64,000 bases of DNA. Source: UMGS1370 sp046957575 (lineage in GTDB: Bacteria > Bacillota > Clostridia > Lachnospirales > Lachnospiraceae). A model generated the notes under the pieces. The model searched no databases. It saw only the letters and a program-made list of their open reading frames with translations, and was not told where the DNA came from. A program made the position numbers and the translations under genes. Below, in pieces: positions 59,240 through 64,000 of this stretch; positions within the stretch are counted from its first letter, which is position 1; each line of letters starts with the position of its first letter. The stretch covers positions 8,449 to 72,448 of the forward strand of contig JBKUOG010000017.1 of NCBI GenBank assembly GCA_046957575.1, written 5' to 3'.

Positions 59240-59697
59240 ATGGAAGCAAAAATGTTAGATGGAAAAGTGGCAATGATTACCGGGGCAAGTTATGGAATGG
59301 GGCAGTCTATGGCGGAACTGTTTGCCGAAGAAGGCGCCAGTGTTGTGCTCACTGCCAGAGGAAGAGAAAAACTGGATCAGGTAGTAGAAGGAATACGTCC
59401 ACAAAAGGGGCACTCAATACCCTGACAAAAAATGTTGCTATGAGGCTGGTGGATACCAATATCAGATGCAATGCGGTGGCTCCGGGGGCAACGGTTACGC
59501 CGGCGCATCTGGCAAACAGGGCTGGTGAGCAGCCGGGCGGAGCAAAAATGCTGGAATACAGCGGACATTATGTGTATTTTCCGGGACCGGAATGCGACCC
59601 TTTGGATCAGGCGTATGCCTGTTTATATCTTGCGAGCAAAATGGGAAAAGCAGTCCGGGGACAGGTGCTGCAGGTCTGCAATGGGGCATTTCTATAA
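59240..59697 (+). pseudogene. Short-chain dehydrogenase with internal deletion
   Basis: From ATG 59240 the Rossmann start MITGASYGMGQSMAELF is intact, then reading stops at 59425. Shifting frame at about 59400 continues as KGALNTLTKNVAMRLVDT, RCNAVAPGATVTP and VRGQVLQVCNGAF. The middle of the enzyme, about 90 residues including the Tyr of YxxxK and the NAG motif, is missing. The break falls at the SK-GAL of the active site. It cannot be a working reductase. Confidence 0.88.
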
Positions 59698-59835
59698 AAT
59701 TGGCATTTCCGTGATGAAGCTCAGGTTCCGCCCTTTTGTATTGACCGGGCGGCCAAGGCAGAGCACAGAGCCGATTCCGTACACCACTATAAATGCCCGG
59801 AAAAGGTCTGCTCTGCCGGAATCAGGAGGATGGAT
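59698..59835. other. Short intergenic stretch with a long-loop inverted repeat
   Basis: GGCAGAGCA (59757-59765) and TGCTCTGCC (59809-59817) are a perfect 9-base inverted repeat with a loop of 43 bases. No gene is seen. Confidence 0.35.
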
Positions 59836-60396
59836 ATGAAAAGAATGATAATTTTAATCGCTGTAATATTCCTGCTGCTTGGGATGACCGGATGCGGGAA
59901 TTCAAACAGCACGGGAATCCCGTATAACACATCCGCGGATCCGGCACAGCAGGACAATCCGGAAAATCATAAAGCAGTTGAAAAAAATGATATACAGCAG
60001 ACGGAACAGAATGAAAGCGGACCAACAGACAAAGAGGAGAACAATACTATGAAAATATCTGTAAAATCAGCGAATTATGAAATGATTTATGAACTGAACA
60101 ACAGTCAGGCTGCCAAAGCATTGTATGCACAGCTGCCGCTGACAATGGAAGTGAAGCCTTTCAGCAGCAATGAAATGACTTTTTATCCTACGCAGAAGCT
60201 GGATACATCGGGTACCCCGTTAAGCGGTGGTGAAACTGGGTCTTTGTCCTACTACGAACCGTGGGGAGATGTAGTGATGTTCTATGCTCCCTGTGACCCG
60301 AACAGCAGCCTGTATGAGCTTGGAACTATTCTCTCCGGTAAAGAGGATATTGATAAACTGAATGGTACCATTACAATTTCAGTTTATAAGGAATAG
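59836..60396 (+). CDS. Lipoprotein with cyclophilin-like domain
   Basis: This 186-residue secreted lipoprotein has an N-terminal signal with lipobox GMTGC (Cys about 20), a polar linker of about 50 residues rich in Gln, Asn and Glu, and a cyclophilin-like barrel starting MKISVKSANYEMIYELNNS. A family-typical strand follows as YYEPWGDVVMFY. Enzyme activity is doubtful in this group. ATG 59836 lies eight bases after AGGAGG. The frame continues past its TAG into another cyclophilin-like remnant. Confidence 0.78.
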   Translation: MKRMIILIAVIFLLLGMTGCGNSNSTGIPYNTSADPAQQDNPENHKAVEKNDIQQTEQNESGPTDKEENNTMKISVKSANYEMIYELNNSQAAKALYAQLPLTMEVKPFSSNEMTFYPTQKLDTSGTPLSGGETGSLSYYEPWGDVVMFYAPCDPNSSLYELGTILSGKEDIDKLNGTITISVYKE

Positions 60397-60591
60397 GATA
60401 TCCCTTCCGATTCGGAAACCGTGACATCGGAAAAGGCCGGGGAAGTCTATTACTCGGACCCTAACCGTATTGTATTGTTTTACCGGGACGCTGAAATTAC
60501 GGGAGAATATACCAGGATAGGGACATTTGATGCAACGGATGACTTTGTGACCGCGGTAGAAGAAAAACAAAATGATAATATTTCAAAATAA
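60397..60591 (+). pseudogene. Cyclophilin-like C-terminal remnant, in frame behind a stop
   Basis: Directly after the TAG of the lipoprotein gene the same frame stays open for 64 codons to TAA 60589. It reads KAGEVYYSDPNRIVLFYRD, then GEYTRIGTFDATDDFVTAVEE. That is the typical end of a second cyclophilin-like protein. It has no start of its own, so it is a remnant or a readthrough extension. Confidence 0.75.
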
Positions 60592-60606
60592 AAGGAGAGA
60601 CAGGAA

Positions 60607-61473
60607 ATGAAAGAAATCAGACAGGAGTATCTAACAGGGGAACGTGCACTTTTTAATGGTGAGAATTTAAAAATATACGACACCATATTTGCAGATGGGG
60701 AGTCACCGCTGAAGGAAAGTCATGATATTGAACTTTACGGCAGCATGTTCAAGTGGAAGTATCCCTTATGGTACTGTAAGAATATTACCGCTGAGGACTG
60801 TACATGGTTTGAGATGGGCCGCGCTGGTGTTTGGTATACAGACAATATCACGGTAAAGAATGCAGTTATTGAGGCACCGAAGAATTTCCGACGATGTCAT
60901 GGCGTGACCCTTCAAAATGTGAATTTTCCCAATGCAGCAGAAACTCTGTGGAACTGTGAAGATGTTATTATGGAGCAGGTAACAGCCAGGGGTGACTACT
61001 TTGCCATGAACAGCCGGAATATGAAGCTTCGGGATTTTCAGTTAGTTGGTAATTATTCCTTTGACGGGGTTAAAAATATGGAAATCCATAATGCCAGACT
61101 GCTTTCAAAAGATGCTTTCTGGAATAGTGAAAACGTGACTGTATATGATTCCTTTATTTCAGGGGAATATCTGGGCTGGAATGCCAGGAACCTGACTCTG
61201 ATCAACTGTACGGTAGAAAGTCTGCAGGGAATGTGCTATATCGACAATCTTGTCATGAAAAACTGCAGACTGCTGAATACCACCCTTGCATTCGAGTATT
61301 CTACTGTGGATGCAGAAATTAACGGGAAGATTGACAGCGTCATGAATCCGTTGGGAGGAAGCATCCGGGCGGATTACATTAAGGAATTGATCATTGAAAA
61401 AGATAAAGTAGATCCGGATAAAACAGTCATTACCTGCATAATGGACCAAGATTCGGAGAAGATGGCGGTTTAG
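60607..61473 (+). CDS. DUF3737 family right-handed beta-helix protein
   Basis: This 288-residue cytoplasmic protein consists of short beta repeats stacked as a pectate-lyase-like helix: LFNGENLKIYDTIFADGESPLKES, then repeating N-x-x-x-x-x-C turns such as WYCKNITAEDC, LWNCEDVIMEQV and FWNSENVTVYDS. It is DUF3737, whose function is unknown; no catalytic acids of known lyases are obvious. AAGGAGAG precedes ATG. It is the only intact gene in a run of remnants. Confidence 0.85.
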   Translation: MKEIRQEYLTGERALFNGENLKIYDTIFADGESPLKESHDIELYGSMFKWKYPLWYCKNITAEDCTWFEMGRAGVWYTDNITVKNAVIEAPKNFRRCHGVTLQNVNFPNAAETLWNCEDVIMEQVTARGDYFAMNSRNMKLRDFQLVGNYSFDGVKNMEIHNARLLSKDAFWNSENVTVYDSFISGEYLGWNARNLTLINCTVESLQGMCYIDNLVMKNCRLLNTTLAFEYSTVDAEINGKIDSVMNPLGGSIRADYIKELIIEKDKVDPDKTVITCIMDQDSEKMAV

Positions 61474-61490
61474 CAAAAAAAATCCGGCAG

Positions 61491-61952
61491 ATGAACAGAC
61501 AGGAATGGAGAGGAAGGAACAGATGGGCATTTTTTCTGCTTCAGCATGAAAGTGTTATGAACATGATCGGAAGCTGTTTGATTCTGGGCATAGGCATCAG
61601 CATGTTCACGAAAATAAACGCAGGATCCCAGGATATGCCGGACAACGCCGGAGGTTTCCGGATGTTCGCGGCTTTCTTTGCAGTGGGAATCACAAACCCG
61701 GCAGCCATCCTTACGTTTCTGTTTGCGTTTTCCTGGTTTGGTATTGATGGACGGATAGAACCAGCCGATGGGATCGGATTGGTTTGCGGTGTGTTTATCG
61801 GAACTTATATTTGGTGGGGAACGCTTTCCGGTGTGGTTACCTTATTAAAGAAAAAAGCCGGGAACAGTCATCTGTCAGCCATGAACCGGATATTTGGAAC
61901 GATCCTGATCTTTTTTGGGGCAGTGGTGTTGGTTCGTAGTTTTCTTCACTGA
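61491..61952 (+). pseudogene. LysE family exporter, N-terminally truncated
   Basis: The 153-codon frame covers the C-terminal two thirds of a LysE-type transporter: HESVMNMIGSCLILGIGISMF, then FFAVGITNPAAILTFLFAFSWF and GVFIGTYIWWGTLSGV. The first 60-70 residues, with the first helix and conserved GP motif, are missing. The N-terminus MNRQEWRGRNRW is unrelated. Probably not functional. Confidence 0.72.
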
Positions 61953-61956
61953 GGAT

Positions 61957-62149
61957 ATGAGTTTGGCAGTATCCATACAGGAGACATTATGCTCTTTGGC
62001 TCTGACTGCCTTGTCCTTTTTTTGAGGACTTCAGCACATCTTACAGCTATACCAGGATCGGCCATATCGAAGATGCAGGATGCAGCACCCTGACAAGCGG
62101 AACCGTAGAAGTCACGTTTGAGACAGGGGAACAGGGGGAGAAGAAATGA
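61957..62149 (+). pseudogene. Second cyclophilin-like remnant, frameshifted
   Basis: GDIMLFGSDCLVLF continues, after one lost T in a T-run near 62012-62018, as EDFSTSYSYTRIGHIEDAG, then TLTSGTVEVTFETGEQGEKK and TGA 62147-62149. This is the C-terminal end of a cyclophilin-like protein. The stop overlaps the ATG of the PatB gene (ATGA), showing the two genes were once coupled. Confidence 0.78.
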
Positions 62150-63324
62150 AATTTCTATTTGATGAAAAGATAGACCGCAGAAATACAGGATCCATGAAAT
62201 GGGATGTGAATGAAAATGAACTTCCCATGTGGGTGGCTGACATGGATTTTCAGACAGCGCCGGAAATAACGGCAAGTATGATGGAAAGAGCCGGACAGGG
62301 AGTATTCGGATATACGATAGTGACAGATGGGTGGTACGAGGCTTACAAGAATTGGTGGAAAAACCGGCATCAGTTTGAAATCAGAAGAGAGTGGCTGGCT
62401 TTTTGTACCGGTGTCGTACCCGCTATATCCAGTATTGTCCGTAAGATTACGACTGTCGGGGAGAATGTGATAGTAATGACTCCGGTATATAACATATTCT
62501 TTCATTCCATCGTGAATAATGGCAGGAATGTACTGGAGAATCGACTAAAATATGATGGAGATGCCTATCAGATCGATTTTACAGATTTGGAAGAAAAGCT
62601 CCAAGATACCCAGACGACTCTTCTGCTCCTTTGCAATCCCCATAATCCGGTAGGAAAAATCTGGGACAGAGAAACACTTCAGAGAATTGGAGACTTATGT
62701 GTCAAATATCACGTGACGGTTTTATCGGATGAGATACACTGCGATATTACAGAGCCTGGTTATGATTATACACCGTTTGCCTCTGTATCGGAGAACTGCC
62801 GGAATAACAGCATCACATGCGTATCCCCTACAAAGGCATTTAATCTGGCGGGGATTCAGACGGCTGCTGTGATTGTTCCGAATGACAATCTGAGGCATAA
62901 AGTTGTTCGAGGACTGAATACTGATGAAGTGGCAGAGCCTAATGTATTTGCAGCCATAGCCCCGATCGCGGCATTTGGCAGGGGCGGTGAATGGCTGGAT
63001 GCCCTGAGAGAATATCTGTGGGAGAACAGGAGGTATGCAGAGGAGTACATAAAAAATGAGATTAAAGGTGTATCCGCCGTTCCCGCCAGGGCAACGTATC
63101 TGCTCTGGATTGACTGCAGGTCTATAACTGGAGATTCATGGGAACTCTGTCGTTTTATCCGCAGCCACAGCGGCTTATACCTGTCAGACGGAAACGATTA
63201 CCGGAACGGGAGTGGCTTCCTGCGCATGAATCTGGCATGTCCAAGGCAGCAGGTGGAAGATGGAATGAAACGTCTGAGGGACAGTGTGAAAGCTTACGAG
63301 TCATGGGTCTGTGAACCGAGTTAA
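62146..63324 (+). CDS. MalY/PatB family C-S lyase (aminotransferase fold)
   Basis: This 392-residue PLP enzyme is of the cystathionine beta-lyase group. It opens MKFLFDEKIDRRNTGSMKWD and has MWVADMDFQTAPE (28-40), then LLCNPHNPVGKIW (161-173) and VLSDEIHCDI (192-201). PLP Lys230 lies in SPTKAFNLAG, and a late RMNLACPR holds the substrate carboxylate Arg. It cleaves C-S bonds of cystathionine or cysteine conjugates. Its start overlaps the stop of a dead cyclophilin-like gene. Confidence 0.94.
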   Translation: MKFLFDEKIDRRNTGSMKWDVNENELPMWVADMDFQTAPEITASMMERAGQGVFGYTIVTDGWYEAYKNWWKNRHQFEIRREWLAFCTGVVPAISSIVRKITTVGENVIVMTPVYNIFFHSIVNNGRNVLENRLKYDGDAYQIDFTDLEEKLQDTQTTLLLLCNPHNPVGKIWDRETLQRIGDLCVKYHVTVLSDEIHCDITEPGYDYTPFASVSENCRNNSITCVSPTKAFNLAGIQTAAVIVPNDNLRHKVVRGLNTDEVAEPNVFAAIAPIAAFGRGGEWLDALREYLWENRRYAEEYIKNEIKGVSAVPARATYLLWIDCRSITGDSWELCRFIRSHSGLYLSDGNDYRNGSGFLRMNLACPRQQVEDGMKRLRDSVKAYESWVCEPS

Positions 63325-63350
63325 AACCATGCGTGTATTTTAATAAAGAT

Positions 63351-63401
63351 AGAACATATATTCGACAAAGCCTTGATTTAAGTGAATAAATATACTATGC
63401 T
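63351..63401 (+). promoter_or_regulatory. Possible LexA box and promoter of the polymerase gene
   Basis: AGAACATATATTCG (63351-63364) matches the Firmicute SOS box CGAACATATGTTCG at 12 of 14 positions. TTGATT (63373-63378), 17 bp and TATGCT (63396-63401) follow as a fair promoter. SOS control of a Y-family polymerase would be normal. Confidence 0.45.
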
Positions 63402-63491
63402 ATATAATATAAAAAAACTATTCAGATATGCCTTATACATTGTGTAATCAGTATGGAAACACTGAGGCAGAAAATGAAGGAGGAATTTTAT

Positions 63492-64000
63492 GTGACCGGT
63501 AATCGTACTTATATAGCTATAGATCTTAAGTCCTTTTACGCTTCGGTGGAATGCCGCGAAAGACAGCTTGACCCATTGACCACAAATCTTGTTGTAGCGG
63601 ATGCAGGCCGCACGGAAAAGACCATATGCCTTGCTGTGTCACCATCCCTAAAAAACTATGGGATTCACGGACGGCCAAGATTATTTGAAGTAGTGCAGAC
63701 CATGCGAAAGGTTAATGCCCGACGTTTAAGTGCATCGCCCGGGCACACCTTCACAGGTTCCTCATATGATGCGAATGAATTAGATGCGTCACCGGAACTT
63801 TCAGCGGACTATATCATTGCTCCGCCGAGAATGTCCTGCTACCTGGAATACAGTACACGTATTTATGATATTTATTTAAAATATATTGCCCCCGAGGACA
63901 TCCATGTCGATTCGATTGATGAGGTTTTTATGGATGTTACACATTATTTGAGCACATATTCAGTTTCACCCCGTAATCTTTCAATAAGTATCATGCAGGA
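63492..64000 (+). CDS. Y-family DNA polymerase (UmuC/DinB-like), N-terminal part
   Basis: The open frame runs off the right edge. TYIAIDLKSFYASVECRER is the first catalytic motif, with the metal-binding Asp. TNLVVADAGRTEKTICLAVSP follows, and HVDSIDEVFMDVT carries the second acidic pair. This is a translesion polymerase of the UmuC-like type common in Firmicutes. AAGGAGG at 63477-63483 lies eight bases before GTG 63492; an in-frame ATG at 63453 would add 13 residues and is less likely. Confidence 0.9.
   Translation, partial: MTGNRTYIAIDLKSFYASVECRERQLDPLTTNLVVADAGRTEKTICLAVSPSLKNYGIHGRPRLFEVVQTMRKVNARRLSASPGHTFTGSSYDANELDASPELSADYIIAPPRMSCYLEYSTRIYDIYLKYIAPEDIHVDSIDEVFMDVTHYLSTYSVSPRNLSISIMQ

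Noticed and set aside
1..64000. CRISPR arrays, tRNA or rRNA genes, insertion sequences, riboswitches
   Set aside because: Scanning by eye showed no regularly spaced repeats, tRNA-like cloverleaves, transposase motifs or known riboswitch cores. Short or divergent cases could be missed.

Overview
The window looks like a chromosomal segment of a strictly anaerobic, Gram-positive Clostridia bacterium, most likely Lachnospiraceae; the genus cannot be fixed from the sequence alone. The evidence is an [FeFe]-hydrogenase, rubrerythrin and double-cubane reductase content, AGGAGG-type ribosome binding sites with some TTG and GTG starts, YesM/YesN-type carbohydrate regulation, many one-component regulators (AraC, MerR, MarR, TetR, PadR, PucR) and an AAA-ATPase-like gene of a family common in gut anaerobes. 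I saw no rRNA, tRNA, CRISPR array, prophage or insertion sequence.

Layout. 1-10.9 kb: a glycan-use island with a YesM/YesN-type two-component pair, a lipoprotein sugar-binding protein, two CUT1 permeases (no ATPase), a GH106-like glycosidase, an AraC regulator and a GH42 beta-galactosidase. 11.0-14.6 kb: a TetR-led run with a DJ-1/PfpI-like protein, a Vat-like acetyltransferase, a DUF3781-methyltransferase fusion and DUF2809. 14.6-18.1 kb (minus strand): a double-cubane reductase with its activator, a class V aminotransferase/cysteine desulfurase-like enzyme and a ModE-type regulator. 18.2-21 kb: a MerR regulator with two HTH domains and an ABC exporter. 21-26.4 kb: small regulator/enzyme pairs (MerR/aldo-keto reductase, XRE/flavodoxin, PadR/hydrolase). 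26.6-29.5 kb: a broken HAD gene and a large SF2 helicase with a membrane hairpin. 30.2-35 kb: a two-component system and ABC transporter. 35-37 kb: Ogt and a flavodoxin-like protein. 36.2-41.7 kb: PucR, a UroD-family protein and two anion carriers. 41.8-43.8 kb: an [FeFe]-hydrogenase fused to rubredoxin-rubrerythrin-rubredoxin. 44-48.8 kb: an M20 amidohydrolase, fused FeoA-FeoB and an AraC regulator. 48.9-56.3 kb: an AAA-ATPase/nuclease-like gene, TetR/hydrolase and MarR/membrane-protein pairs, and small cysteine-rich proteins. 56.5-62.2 kb: redox and desulfidase-like genes mixed with decayed genes (LysR, SDR, cyclophilin-like, LysE). 62.1 kb to the end: a PatB-type C-S lyase and the start of a Y-family DNA polymerase.

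How it works together. The left end probably senses, imports and cleaves a galactose- and possibly rhamnose-containing glycan. Most of the rest is local control units in which a regulator sits beside the gene it controls. Several still carry readable operators: MerR with a 19-bp spacer, MarR in a 17-bp spacer, two TetR sites and a PadR palindrome. Both ABC exporters have a hairpin that covers the ribosome binding site of the ATPase gene. The most unusual single object is the four-module hydrogenase-rubrerythrin protein with a complete internal ribosome binding site at the module junction.
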